A stretch of DNA of 64,000 nt from Anthonomus grandis grandis (GCF_022605725.1 NC_065557.1:24431256-24495255); one strand, 5' to 3'; shown: positions 43,988 to 57,313, counted from the stretch's first letter. Notes: generated from the letters alone by a model not told the origin. Translations and numbers: made by a program.

Positions 43988-44510
43988 ACAGGGTGTTCAT
44001 TTAAAAACTTCCCACCACGGATCTATAGAAAACCACTGTTTAAAAAAAAAACGACGAAATACGTCGAAAGGTTTGTCAAGGAGGACAACTTTCTGACCTA
44101 AAATTACTTCACCCCCTGTCACCCTCTGCCCCCCAGGGTCATTCCCATAAAAATTTTAAATGGCAAGGGGTATGGAGTAATAGCTTGTTTAAAAGGTCTT
44201 TCGAAGTCTTTTTTTTTGACGTTTGATTTTTTTAAATCGGTCGATTCGTTTTCGAGAAAATTAGAAAAATCTTTGTTTATCTTAATTTGTTTCCAAAATA
44301 TTGCCCGTTTTTGGCCAAACAATGATATAGGCGATGTTCAAATTCCTGACGGACAATTTCAAAAACATGTTGTGGGATATCATGGCAGCTGTCGATGATG
44401 AAGGTTGGGGAGTTAATACAATAGATTTTCGTACTTGTTTTTTCCCAGATAAATATACATCAATAATTTGTTGTTTTATGTCCAGCGAATAGTGCACACC
44501 ATGCCGCATA
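43988..44510 (-). mobile_element. Truncated mariner-like element with transposase N-terminus
   Basis: Starts at CAGGGTGTTCATTTAAAAAC next to TA. On the minus strand a frame from 44509 begins M-R-H-G-V-H-Y-S-L-D-I-K-Q-Q-I-I-D-V-Y and has the helix-turn-helix start typical of the mariner-like transposases in this window. The rest of the ORF is unrelated, so the middle and the catalytic domain are deleted. No opposite TIR was found. Confidence 0.55.
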
Positions 44511-45023
44511 TTTTAAATAAATACCTCACAACTGCAAACTTTTTCATACAATACTAGAACCAGTTTATTTTTAAATTTTGCTCTAATTTTGTCTCAGCTA
44601 TTTTTATGATAATTTTTTTATCTCGACTTTGAAGCACAAGAAAAACTGTACAGTAAACTAACAACATTCTTTCCTCGCAAGCAAACATATTTTTATAAAA
44701 CATTTTGTAAGGAATTGAATATAAAGAATTTATGCAAATATTATAAAAGTTGCTTTAATTTTGTTCGCTACTGTACACAAATAACACCTTTATAGATTTG
44801 CGCACCTCTGTACTTAGACATTGTCAGGGAAGAGGAACCAGCAAAATCTACACATATATGAGAAAATAGCTCGACCTGAGAATAGAAAAGAAACTGTCAA
44901 ATATAGCATATGCATTTTGAAAGGCATTTGTAAATACTCAATCAGGCCGAAATAATTGAGAAATTCTGGAGCAATAAATTGTCCATTATCTTGCTGTAAT
45001 TATCGTAATATATCTTTCCGATC

Positions 45024-45049
45024 TTAGAACATTGAAAGGCTAGAATTAG
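45024..45049 (+). repeat. 26-bp inverted repeat, left arm
   Basis: Exact inverse of 46754-46779 (core CATTGAAAGGCTAGAATTAG). The separation is about 1.7 kb and the flanking sequence is not inverted. Confidence 0.85.
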
Positions 45050-46753
45050 CATTGCCGTGGAACTATGGGCAGTTTGTTTGCTTGCAACATCTCTTATGCA
45101 ATGATGCCAAATACTTATGTAGAAATGGCAAAAGACACACTTTATAATATCAGAAAAATTTATCACTTTTTGTTACATACGCAAAATAATAGTATTCCTC
45201 TTTAATAAAATATGAAGCATTTTTTTTTCATAAAATTTGATAAGATAATCTATAAAGAAGTCAACATTTGGTAAAATGAATATAGATAACGTCCCTATAT
45301 TAGAGAAAAAAGCAACAACATCGCAGCGCCGCTCGATCTGATTGTTGATTCCACGGACATAAGTAATCTTTACCAAAGACTTAATCAAAAAATATTTAGA
45401 TAATAAATATTTATTAATAGATTATGCTTTAAATTATTAACAATATTACCGTTTATGAAGTCTTTATGCTATTTTACGTACCTCATTTGGTTGTTCTAGT
45501 ACGAAAAAAAACTGTTTCTATTTTTATTAAAATTGTTACTTAGATTTTTATTTAAGCACAAGGTGGATTTAGACAATTTAGTGAGAGATTTAAAGTGGAC
45601 TGTATTTTTGTGATTAAAAGTAAACGTGGAAAGGTCGAAAAACCAGCCTTTAAAGGTGTCTGTATCCGGCTTCAGCAGGCCTGCTCTGGACTTCTTGGGT
45701 CTTCTAATTCGGGTTTAATCACTAAGGGTGATTTCGGGTTTGTTAAGTAAATCACGATATGTGATGCAATAAGATTAAGACAACGGAAATAAACGTGTAG
45801 ATCATGACAATGGAATTAATGCGCAATGCGTAAAAGTGCTAACAAGGAAGTAAGTGAATCTATGGTCTCCGTTCAGCAAAAAAGAATTTAGAAAATGAAA
45901 GGCACGCGCAGATTTGTTATTATTAAAACTTAGAAAATATTAATTAGATTGGTTATAATAAAAGGATAAAATTAAATTAAAATGAAAAAGTAGTTTTAAT
46001 TTGGAGAGAAAAACAAATAAATATTATAAAAAGAAACAAAATTAAACTATTTGAGCCTTTACAAACTAAATGTGGACGGATCATCATTAGAGTAAAAGTA
46101 CTTATCTAATCAAAAGCATTTTTATGGAAATTAAATATTTTATAATTATTATAGATTTCTTAATAAGTTTTTATTATTTTACGTTTGTGACGACGGTTGT
46201 CTCTATATGATTTTATGACAATATCGGTATTTATTTGTGACAAAATCGGCCTAAATCGTTTTTTTCCCATAGGCCCCCCACATATGGCACAAGTTTTTAC
46301 TATCGTAACAGTTCAGAAAAACAACAACAAAATTACTCAACCTTTTTCCTTTTTCGACCAAAAACTAAAGAAAAAATACAGAACTTTAAAAATGCCGAAA
46401 AAACGCAAAGCGGTTTGTCAAGATGACATCAGCTTTTGCCTGCAATGTTGCCATTTCAAATTTTTTTAGAAACGGTTGTAGGAATAAGAATGTTAACAAT
46501 TTTTTTTCCTTTGAAGTTGTTATTTGTGTGCTTAGCTTAGCGCGGCTATATATATCTATTTCCATTTTTTATTTTTAATCTAAAATCTCAATAAGTTAGA
46601 TTAATATTATTAGATGTGTTGATATATAGGTAAAAATTTTCAGTTTTGAAAATGCGTGTAAACTCGACAACAGAAAATCGATGAATATATTTGTAAACAA
46701 AATATCCCCCTTGCCCCTGTGCACATGTTGAACTCAAACAAAGTTGTTGTTTA

Positions 46754-46779
46754 CTAATTCTAGCCTTTCAATGTTCTAA
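46754..46779 (-). repeat. 26-bp inverted repeat, right arm
   Basis: Exact inverse of 45024-45049. Confidence 0.85.
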
Positions 46780-47432
46780 ATTCTCGACTAATAAATGTTG
46801 TAGTCTATCTGACTTAGAAAAGTATCGGATATTTAGCTCCGTAAGAAAGATAAAAGAAATGATAAAATCTAACACTTACTTTAAGTAATTCATCTGCATC
46901 TAAAAATAATACTAACTTTCGTTAGGTTTCTGGAATTCAATAATTATTATCAATATCTCATATATTAATTAATATTTGCATTGAGGTTGGCGAAACATTT
47001 ATTTTGAACATGTTTAATAAGCACTCTAAGGGCACTCTCAATTTTTGTCAGTGTGATGATATCATTAAGAGCTAGAACTCAACCTTTTGTCCTTTTCACA
47101 CAGGAGCGAGGTTTATCTTTACCTAATGCTTCCAAAATATCATGGCTAGAAAGCGTCTGTGTGGGCCAGAACTCAGAAGACTTATAGAGAAATTTTGGAC
47201 CAGATCACCAGATATTTCGTTATAATAATTGAATATATCGTCAATATGTAGATATAATCTCTTAGCAATAAAAGATTTCCATCTATGAGGAGATGATTAC
47301 AGCTATCTTAAGTTACTTTGGAAGATTTTGAATACTTGTTAAGCATGAATATACCATTATACTTGATATATAAAGTATTCGTTAATAGTTATGATGGTAA
47401 AGTAGATAGTGGAGAAAAATGAGCTATATATA

Positions 47433-47722
47433 CAGGGTGAGTTTTTTAAAGTGTTACAATGCGATATGTCAAAAACGGCTGTAAATTTTTTTTTGACATT
47501 TTGGTAACATTTCAAGTATACCGGGGGGCACTTTTTGTGATATTTTTGACATTTGTCCCTTTACCCCCCTAAGAGGGGGGGAAGGTCACTTCCTTATTTT
47601 AAATGGAATGACGTGTTTTTTATTCTTAAATACGAATCTACATAAAATATGAAGTCTGCTGGTTACGGAATTATGATCAAAAATGTTTTGATTAAATTTA
47701 AAAATAATTCGAATATTTTACC
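47433..47722 (+). repeat. Left TIR of the 1704-bp mariner-like element
   Basis: Inverted match to about 48832-49136, including GCGATATGTCAAAAACGGC and GAAGTGACC-type blocks. Confidence 0.85.
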
Positions 47723-47859
47723 ATAATAACAGCCAGTTGCCATGAAAATCCTACTGTTTATTTTACTAGTATGGATGGAAATGAAAATCCTAGTAACAGT
47801 AGGATTTCCATAGCAACATAACAAGCAGTGTCACATAAAAATTTTGACGTGTTATTACA

Positions 47860-48779
47860 GATGAAAATAAGGCAGTTGCTGTATTAGGAGCAGTAGCTAT
47901 TGATCCTCAAATCAGTACCAGGCGGCTTGCTTTAGATGCTGGAATTAGTCAATCATCAATTATAACAATTCTGCACCGGTACAAGTTTCATCCTTACCAC
48001 ATTACACTTCATCAAGAGCTTTACGGACATGATTTTGAGAATCGCATTAATTTTTGCACTTGGATTTCAACAAAAATGCGTGAAAATAACCGTTTTTTGA
48101 GAAACGTTATTTTTTCTGATGAGGCTTCTTTTAATAATTGCGGGCAGGTAAGATTTAACTTATTTAAATTAGAACATATTCAAGTTTTGGTTGTTTGTTT
48201 TTCTAAAAGGTAAACAGGCACAACATGCATTACTGGGCAGCAAATAATCCTCACTGGATGAGAACTGTACCAAATCAACATCCCTGGTCTGTGAACGTAT
48301 GGTGTGGTATTTTCGAGGATAGAGTTGTTGGTCCGCATTTTTTCCAAGGTCATTTAAATGGACAGGTCTACACAGATTTTTTAAGAAATCAGTTACCTCG
48401 TCTACTAAACCAAAATTTAAATCCTAACGTATGGTTTCAGCAGGACGGAGCTCCACCCCATTATGCCATACAGGCCCGTACTTATTTAAATGAGATTTTT
48501 GAAAACAGGTGGATTGGTCGAGGTGGTCCTGTCAACTGGCCTGCTCGTTCGCCAGATTTGACCCCCCTTGACTTTTTTTTATGAGAATTTATAAAAGACA
48601 AAATAATGGCTAGTGCACCTACAACTCCAGAGGACATGAAGAACAGGATTCGTTTTGCTTGTTCATTAGTGACACCAGCAATGTTACAGCGGGTACAAAA
48701 CTCATGTCAAGAAAGGATAAGAAAGAGTTTGGAAGTCGAAGACGGTCACTTCGAACAGCTCCTTAGGCATAATACATAG
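47860..48779 (+). pseudogene. Mariner-like transposase (DD41D), N-terminus deleted, one stop, possible intron
   Basis: The frame opens at 47860 with sequence matching the second DNA-binding part (T-R-R-L-A-L-D-A-G-I-S), then V-I-F-S-D-E-A-S-F with the first aspartate (about 48112). At 48147 the frame is broken by 62 bp with GTAAGA at its start and CTAAAAG at its end; skipping it keeps the frame and gives the expected V-N-R-H-N-M-H-Y-W. The second aspartate is in WFQQDGAPPHY (about 48440) and the third in SPDLTPLDFFL (about 48570), with 41 residues between. A TGA at 48582 replaces the usual tryptophan after D-F-F-L, then the frame continues to TAG at 48777. The first ~120 residues, with the first helix-turn-helix, are missing. 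Confidence 0.85.
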
Positions 48780-48831
48780 ACGATAAATAGTTAAAAAGTA
48801 GGAAATAATTTGTTTTTATTGTAGTAGAATA

Positions 48832-49136
48832 TTCGAATTATTTTTAAATTTAATTAAAACATTTTTGATCATACTTCCATAATCAGCAGAGCAATTTTAA
48901 AAATTTTTTGTAAATAGACTTCATATTTTGTGTAGATTCGTTTTTAAGAATAAAAAATACGTCATTCCATTTAAAATAAGGAAGTGACCCTCCCCCCTCT
49001 TAGGGGGGTGAAGGGACAAATGTCAAAAATATCACAAAAAGTGCCCCCCGGTATACTTGAATCACCAAAATGTCAAAAAAAAATTTGCAGCCGTTTTTGA
49101 CATATCGCATTGTAACACTTTAAAAAACTCACCCTG
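48832..49136 (-). repeat. Right TIR of the 1704-bp mariner-like element
   Basis: Inverse of 47433-47722. Confidence 0.85.
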
Positions 49137-49138
49137 TA

Positions 49139-50709
49139 TACTATAAATATGAGCTATACGGTTAGAGATACTTACCAACCGAAACGTCGTGTTACATTAA
49201 ATAAATAAGACAATGCAAGTTCGACAAGATGTTTTCACTGTACCATTGTCTACCACCTTCAAAAACACACATTTATGCTCTTGAAATGGATAAGAAAATG
49301 GTGACATTCAGATATAAAACCTTGTTTCTAAAATCAGGAGCGGTAAAGCATCTATTCTTCTATCCTGCACAATGGATTAAAAGCAAAAAACACCTGTTTG
49401 TTAGAACAAAGCAAGTTACCAGTAATATTATCAGGAACACCAGTTTCTAACTTTTGATAGATAATCCTGTTGCTTGACCTTGTCATATCCACAACATGCA
49501 TCAAAATGCTCATGTCGCCAAGGACGAAGCCTTGATGGACACCTTAAAAACACATATTTCCTAAGAATCAACGCAGTAGTTTCGCTTCAGTATTCTGTCA
49601 TTCCCACAGTCTGAGGCTTTTGTTCAATCTCTGAACGCAGATTATGTCTTATACATCATCAGTATTGCGTCTTTTGTTTTCTTACTTACTTTTGTTTTTT
49701 TCTTACTTTATATATTAAATTGAATCATTGGATAAAAATGGGCCTAAATGTTTTATTTACTAATGTTAACGCCTATGTTTTATTTAAATTTGAATTCGTT
49801 TAAATTTTATTATAAGAATTATTTATTCAATTACAGTAAATTTGTAATTGTGTTAGAAGTTCCCATATTTCAAGCTAATATTTGCCAACATAAAAAATTA
49901 AAGAAAAAGTAAATGCTTCATTTCGCTTTATAATTTGATATTTTGCTGAATTTATGTTCAGATTATCAATTAGTATTATTTTGCTAGATCTTTAACTCTG
50001 AAATTATAAATAGCCTTTAGGTGTGTCTATCCGAATTTTATTAAGGGAAATAAGACCTTAAATAACTTTTGGGTACAACTTTGAAGTGGACTGTATTTAA
50101 TTTAGGAGAAGCCGATTCTTAATATTTATTCTGAATGATTAGTATGCCCCCTTACCGCATTTAATGAATCTAATGAAATAAACGGTAAAATATCCAATGA
50201 AAGAAAAGGAAGAAATTCTGACTTTTTTTGTTACTGACCACTTTTGCAGGAGAGTTGTTAGGGAAAAAGCACTATAATATCTCAGTACCGGTACTGTTCG
50301 ATCTATATACTGTACTGCACTGCTCAAATTCTTACTCAGCCAGTCCATATTCCCACCTTCTTGACCTTCTTATGTGTAAGTGCGCAGGATAGGTTCATGC
50401 GCGTGTATAAACATTATACTTACAGGGACACAATCTCTGGGGAAAGGGGATAAATTAATAGGAGTAATCAGGAAATCAAGAAAGTCAGAGGTAAATAGCA
50501 TCGGAGCCATAAGAAAAAGAAAAATATAAAATAATACAATTTCTTTCAATAATAAGCTGGTTAATGATTATTCAGAAACCCACTAACTTGGTAACAAGAA
50601 AAAAGAAAAATTCTAATAATATAATAAATACCTGGACGCACCATTTTCCCACCGCTCTGAATATGCTCAGGAGCATTTCAGCCATAGTTATTTGGTGCTA
50701 ACAGTGTAA
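49139..50709. other. AT-rich DNA, may include the 3' LTR of BEL element 3
   Basis: The minus-strand BEL frame stops at 50710. Its 3' LTR should lie at lower coordinates; a purine-rich GGTGGGAAAA followed by TGGTGCGTCCAGG near 50640-50660 (minus) could be the tract and LTR start. The LTR end was not located. Short ORFs here show no domain. Confidence 0.35.
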
Positions 50710-53700
50710 CTAAACTTGGTAAGGACAAAGTTTTACTAACGGTCGTTTGTAACTACCTTTAGCAGTTCTAATTAATGGAACCTTGAGATACTATCGAAAC
50801 CCTTTATAATAATTTCAACACGATCTAAAGGCCATAACAATGGTGCAGCATTATCTTCTTTAATAAGCACCAGACAGCCGGGTTCTATCAGCGGAATTGC
50901 CTTATTCCATTTGTAGCGCGTAACTCGATTCAAACCAATTTATTTCCAACCCGTGTGAGTCATACCTACTATCCAACCAAAAAAAAATTACGTCCAGTCT
51001 AGAAAAAAAGTCTAGACAACCAAATTTTGTTTTAAAAGATTCAGAGATTTGGTGGCCGCCAGCTTTTAGACAGTGGAGAAGATAGTGGGAGAAATTTTAA
51101 TAAGAGCGCCACTTGATTTAAATATTTTACACCAAACCCTGATATATTATGATGGTAATATAAGCCCCCCTTAATCAAGAAAATGATGACCTATATTTAT
51201 GCTTGTACCTAGATCCTAAAAGCTGAGAATAATTTGGGAAAAACTCAAATAACAATCCATAGGTCCACCAGATTGATATAATCATCCAAGAATTTACATA
51301 GTCACTTCCATTTATATAAAAAATTAAATTCCACTGAGATATTTAAATTTAGATAATTATTCAAAATGCAATACTGTAGTAATTTTAAGTAAATAAAAAA
51401 AATTGATAAAAGAATTAAGAGTTACTTGAGGTATGCTTAAGGCGAGGAATTAGTAAGGAAAAAAACAAATCCGCACTGAACTACTGTTCAAGGGGGAAAA
51501 TCCAAAACGTGATCACGTGTTGTTTACAAGAAGTATATGTTTGGAGCCTAATTCACAATACCTCACTGGCCCTAAATACCTTTTACAAACTCTAGTCAAG
51601 TCACATTAATCTAAATAAAACTTTTAAATAGTAAGGTTTGAATTTGAAAGCCTATTAATGGTATGTTGGTGCAATAAAACCTATTAACCAACCACCAACA
51701 CTATGACTAAATATGTTGTTTGTAGCAAATAGCCGATCCCTTACAAGGTGATCCAGGCTCAATGTCAAAATCAATTATGTCGATGCTCGACTCAAATGAA
51801 AACCCTCAGGTTAATGTTAATAGACTTAGCAAGAACCCCTTAATGTTTTTGTTTTACATAAAAGAAAATAAACCAATAAAATTTAAATAAATAAATCAAC
51901 CCCCAACCCTAAATCAAACCGTTCAATAAGAGAAAAATAAAATAAAATGTGCAAAAACTTGCGTGTCCTCTAATCTTTTGTGTATTTTGGCTAAGGTAGC
52001 TTAACTCGACAGCTCTGGAACCAGTCAGCTACAACCAGGGTAACGACCACATGGGCAAGTCGATTTCAGGCAAGTTCCAATCCAAAATCGCAGAGCCACA
52101 GTACAATGCTCAGTCCAGGCTGTGTTGAGGCTCACTTCAGCCGGTTGCCAACAGTGTTGGGATGACCAGAAGAAACCAGAGAATAGGAAGAGACCAGAGA
52201 ATAGAGGAGAGAATGAGAAAAAGGAGAGGCCTCTAAAATAGAGGACAAAAAAAATCAGTAAAATAAACACACAATCAATTCTATGGCAATTACCAACATG
52301 TTGCTACATACCTAAGGTGGTGAGCGAGGCCTAGAGTCTCGTTTTGTGGTTAGAAAATTTCAAAATCCCATAAATGGTGTGGGAGCAGCCGACCAAATCC
52401 AAAAATATCAGGTCAATCCGAAATCTTCTCGGCTACAACTTCCCACTAGACGTTCATTAAATTAAACCCCAAAACTTAGGAGGAATATTTTTCCATTCAA
52501 CCGAATTCCCGGCAAGATGAACTTAAATTTTCCTTAAAACCACAAAATGTCGACTGTTCTTTCTGATAACGGGATGGCTACAGGCTGGACAAGGAACTGA
52601 CAACTGACCAAACAGTGACAGGTGACACTGGCAGTGAACTTGTCACTCTCTCTCTTCGACACGATCTGGCCTTGCCTCTTGGTACAAACTACGCGGAGCC
52701 TCACTCTATCAAAATAGAAATTCCGCAATACCACAGCAAAATGATACTGCTCGGATACTAAAACATGGAAAACTAAATTATTATTTACTAAAACTTAACT
52801 TGAAGAATTGAAGGGAAATATAGCAAGCAAAACTGGGGAGGCCAATTTCAAATCAATTAGGATACCTTGCCCAACATGATTCCGCTATAGAAGAAAGTAT
52901 TTGTAAGTTTTCCTACACTAACGGATCACCATCTAAACGGTCTTATTTACTCCACTCATAGCGCAATCTCTGGCACAATAGCACCCTCTAGAAGTCCCTC
53001 CATACCCCAGACATATACCGGCCTCATAGAAACTCTTGACAAACAAACCAAAGGTCAGAAAGTTCCCAACACCAGGTACATGAATAGGGACTAAGGAAAC
53101 ATAATACGACTAACTCCACAGAGTGTGTGCTGACAGGATAGGGTAGGTAAATACATTCCTAAAAATAATCAAACCCCAAAAGCCTTAAAAAAAATAAATT
53201 GCATTACTATCAAACCCCAAATTCCGTTTATAAAACTGTTAATCACACCTTTCAAGCCGATATCAAAACCCATAAACTTTTGCCCGAATTTATATGAAAT
53301 CCCATGTTACAGGCTTAGGGCAAAATCTGCATGTAACACATTTGGCCCGTTGTTGCAGAGTATGTAAGTACTCAAGATGCCAGCGATTCCAAAAATCACG
53401 ATGCTGCAACAACTGCCATCTAGAAGTCTGTTAATATTTGTAAGTGTTAAATCTGCATCTGGTATGGTAAAAGGACTTAAATTTGAAAAATGTGCCGGAG
53501 TCAAAACCGCCAAATCTGTAGGGTCAGTACTTAAAGCACTCAATGAGCATGAATTAAGCACTGCTTCTACGTGTACCAGCACTGTATTCAATTCTTCGTA
53601 AGAAAGAATTTGATTAACCACAACCCTTTTTAAATGACCCTTTGGGGTTCTTATGTTAGCCTCCCAAATACCTCTCATATGTGGTGAGGCAGGGAGATTA

Positions 53701-56690
53701 AACTTCCAAACAATACCTTTGCTCTCAACGCATTTCGAAAAAAAATTGTCACAAGTACCTATCGGCAGGAACAAAATTACTACCGCAGTCAGATATAATT
53801 TGAGTGCAAAGACGTCGTCTAGCTATAAAGCGGCGGAGTGCAGCAAGAAAAGCTTTAGACGTCAAATCGGAGACGGGTTCGAGATATATCGATTTTACTG
53901 CAAGACAAATAAACATACATAAATATGCCTTAGTAGTTTTAGCTTCTCGAATTCGTCCCATGGTGTTAGTAAATGGACCACAAAAATCAACGTTTGGGAA
54001 CACCCTTACTTCCGAAACACGAAAGTTTGGTAATTTGCTCATAGGGGGTTGAAATGGATAGGTATTAAATTTTTCTACACGTAAGGTATTTTCCAAGAAT
54101 CTTTCTTACAACATTTTTTGAAAACAAAAAATTGGTGGTTTGTATTCCACAATGTAAGTAAGTTCTATGTATGACCATGACAATCATATTAGTAAATTTA
54201 CAACTGGCTGGCAGTAAAACTGGAAATTTTTTGTCATACAGTAATTTGGAGTGACACAACTGACCTCCAACACGAAGAAGTCCTTCGTAGTCTTAATAGG
54301 GATTACGTTTTTGCAAGGATTTTGAGAGTAGTCTTTTAATGCGTATAAGAAAAATTTCCTTTTCAAAAAAAGACTTATAAAGTAATGCAGTTACAATTAC
54401 ATCTTGAAGTACGGGTTTTAAATTCATGTATAGCGCGTAGAACAAAAGCAACAATTCTCTTAATTTTTGCAAGAGAACTATATTTGTCAAATAAATCCTG
54501 TACTTGGAATTCAATGGAAGGCAAATTTAAGGTAAAATCTTTACTTTTAGAGATATTTGCATAAAAAACTTGCTTCTTTTGTTGCTCTAGTAAAATTGAT
54601 TTAGTTTTTTCAGAGTAAGGTTCAGTTACATTCCAAATATCGATACAATCGGTAAGAAAAGAAGGTCCTTCTAACCAAAAGTCTATTCTTTCTTTTTTTG
54701 ACGCAAACATTGATCTAGTGCCAGAGTCGGCAGGATTTTGACCGGTAGGAACATAATACCAAAATGTTCTTATATTTTCTTTAATTTCCAAAGTTTTCTA
54801 TTTGTAAGCAGGGGATTTTATCTACGATAAAGCGACCGTACTGTCGGTAAATGCAAAAATCGAATCAATGTTTATCTTATTTGAATACGAACCTATAACA
54901 AAGTTCAGTAATTTAGCTTTAAAGGAGCGACCCGTGATTTACTACAAACAAATGACACTTTGATAATGTCGTGGTAAAAAACTCGTAGGCATATTACGCA
55001 ACAACAAGCACGTTTAGAGCTATCACAGAATCCTATCCTAATTGGGCCTTTGTAAATTCAGGCGACTTTATTTGTCCTGCTATTTTTAGTTCCGGTAAAA
55101 ACGTAAGTTCGTTTTTTATTTTTTTCCGTTTAGAAGCCATTTCTGGGGTGATTGGGTCATCCCAATCTAAATTCTGTAACCAGCAATATTGCACTATTAA
55201 TTTTAGAAGTAAAATTATTGCTGTTAAAAATCAAATCCAAGTAAAAAAAGCAGGGAGGTCAATCAATAACTGTGGACAATTACTTGCCCATTTACGTAGT
55301 TCAAATTTATTGCGACCTAACAATTCAATAAGTTTAGTTTTCATCAGGACACAATCCTCAAAATTATTATGGTCCGTAATAGCGTCGTCAACAAAAATTG
55401 ATTCTTCAATCACCTTTGAAGCTAAAGGGAGTTCGGTATATTCCCTCGCCAAATGCAATAAAGTTCAAATAGCCAAATAGGGGCTACACGACACACCAAG
55501 TAGCACACGATTAATTTGAAAATCTTGAATGGGTTGATTTGTCGTAAATCTCCACAGAATTTGTTGATAGTCAGTTCGGTGGGGATCAATAAATATCATT
55601 TGGCACATCTGACATATATCACAACAAAAAACAAATTTATGGAGTCTAAAATTAATCAAAATTTTGTATTAAATCTCTTTGTAGTTTTGGGCCAGTATGT
55701 AGGACTTCATTTAGGGAAATTTTGCCAGGCACATGACTACTGGCATCAAAAACTATTCGTAAGGGCGTAGATGAAAAATCCTTCTTTAAAACAGCATGGT
55801 GAGCTATATAAAAATAATCTGAAATTTTATGTGGCAACGGTGCCGACACTGGTTTCATATGATTATTATCCAATACACGATCATATACAATATAGTTTTT
55901 AAATATCATTTTTCACAAAAATCATCTTCTGGGGTAATCGACCTTACCTCCGGGACATCTTCCATTGCCCAGAACGTTTGTCTAAATTCAAAGCAAAAGA
56001 ACTGGAGAAAAATTTAAAAGTATTGGAAAAAAATTGTTTAACATTTTATGGAATATACGGAGAACCGCAATATTAGCCATTACTGCCCATCCAAAAACTG
56101 TATTGATGCAAACCGGAAAATCAGGACCATTGCATAACCGACCATCCTAAAGAATATATAGATAAACATCATTCCCCAATAACAGATCAATCTTAACTGG
56201 CTGATTAAAACTTGGGTCAGCAAGTTGACAACGTTTTATGAATGGCAATCTATCAATACTAAATGAGGGTAAATTGTCACAAATTTTATCCACAATTATG
56301 GCATTTATAGTACAAGAAAAGTCAGGGTCATGAGAAGAAGAAATATTACTATTTGTACCTGATGTAGACATTTTATCAAGTCCTTGCGAGGACATGGTAA
56401 TATTACATTTAGGCAAGTCTAACTTGTCTGCACAGCCTTGATAAAAGAGGACTACCCACCACTGTCACAAATTGCACGGACAGTATGCCAGTTGTGAAAA
56501 CTATCTAAATTTTGACCAAATCTGTACACAGAAGTACCTTACGATCACTTAAAGACATTCCAGCAAGAAATGTATTATCTTTAAAAGAAACAAAGGCTGC
56601 GGAACTAGTTATCTAAGAAGTCGAAGATTTTACTAAAGTAGGATTATTATTAGAGCGAAGCTCTAATGGATGGCCGCTACTTTTGGGGAG
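50710..56690 (-). pseudogene. BEL/Pao retrotransposon 3, degenerate, interrupted by a 2.4-kb insertion
   Basis: On the minus strand from 56690 down: protease-linked region (Q-L-A-D-P-S-F, I-D-L-L-L-G-N-D, about 56270-56160); reverse transcriptase with L-R-I-V-F-D-A-S (about 55770), C-D-I-C-Q-M-C (first aspartate) and I-F-V-D-D-A-I (about 55400); RNase H remnants (V-C-S-K-S-R-V-A-P); Y-V-P-T-G-Q-N-P-A-D-S-G-T-R (about 54740); integrase with V-D-F-C-G-P-F, R-R-F-I-A-R-R and I-S-D-C-G-S-N-F (54000-53780), then M-R-G-I-W-E-A-N. The frame is interrupted at 53342 and resumes at 50911 for the C-terminal tail, ending R-P-L-V-K-L-C-P at 50710. Gag is absent, and there are many stops and frame changes. 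The 5' LTR was not found. Confidence 0.85.
50912..53338 (-). mobile_element. 2427-bp TG...CA insertion inside BEL integrase, probable solo LTR
   Basis: On the minus strand it begins TGTTACATGCAGATTTTGCC and ends ACTCGCGCTACA-like sequence (TTACGCGCTACA), flanked by the 4-bp direct duplication AATG (plus strand CATT at 50908-50911 and 53339-53342). Taking it out restores the BEL reading frame exactly at a conserved lysine-tryptophan. A 4-bp duplication with TG...CA ends fits a Ty3/gypsy LTR. No coding domain is seen inside, so a large solo LTR is the simplest reading; a long-LTR family is required. The region 51960-53100 is GC-richer than its surroundings. Confidence 0.68.
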
Positions 56691-57312
56691 TTTTCGCACG
56701 ACCTCGGGACTCGGCGGACAAAACTGTTTATAACTTTTTTTCTAATTAGGGTAGAGAAGTGATTTTTACCTTTTTATAATCTACATATATGAGGCTACAA
56801 CTCTATTATCTACAATTTTTCATTTGTTTTTTGTTTAGGAGGGGGAAGCCTTAGAACTCAAAAAAAAATTTTTGTTCGATTTTTTTCCACGTGTTTTGAT
56901 GCAGGTCGCAACGGTTTTTTGAATTTTATGAAATTTAACGGGTCGATGAGACCTCATCCGTAGATAAGCTGTATACTTTTTGGTTATTCTCAGGAAACGG
57001 GAAGTATTTTTTTAACGCTCAAAGTTTCAGACATTTGTGATATTCCAGCCCTTCTGACGGTATCTTTCCGGAAATAGTGACTCACAGAAGATGTGTGCGC
57101 TTCATCGAGAGCTACAATTTTTATTTAGGATTTTTTTTTAAAAAATGTTTTTTTAGGAAAAAAATCAAAAAAACCCAAAAAAATTGAATTTTTAAAATTT
57201 TTTCTGTGTAAAATTTTTATAGTGCAAAATAAAAAAAAAAATTTATTTATATTAATTAAACCTGCATCCTTTCCGAATAAAACGGTGTATTAAGTTTAAC
57301 GCTATCGTTCAT
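56691..57312. other. Unassigned DNA 5' of BEL element 3
   Basis: Low-complexity, with GC-richer pieces around 56690-56720 and 56940-57110. It has the look of a non-coding repeat but no repeat partner occurs in this window. No gene supported. Confidence 0.35.
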
Positions 57313-57313
57313 A

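Larger units (their letters stand above)
44511..47432. other. AT-rich DNA with one inverted-repeat pair
   Basis: A perfect 26-bp inverted repeat is present at 45024-45049 and 46754-46779. A plus-strand frame at 46197-46469 (90 codons, lysine-rich) shows no domain. No other feature is supported. Confidence 0.45.
47433..49136 (+). mobile_element. 1704-bp mariner-like element with about 290-bp TIRs
   Basis: Ends CAGGGTGAGTTTTTTAAAGTG and its inverse abut TA at 47431-47432 and 49137-49138. The inverted repeats run to about 47720 and 48832 with small differences. The interior carries a transposase lacking its N-terminus, with a probable small intron. Around 47736-47817 is a small imperfect hairpin of unknown role. 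Confidence 0.88.

Noticed and set aside
46197..46469. 90-codon lysine-rich ORF
   Set aside because: No recognised domain, low-complexity composition, no neighbours supporting expression.
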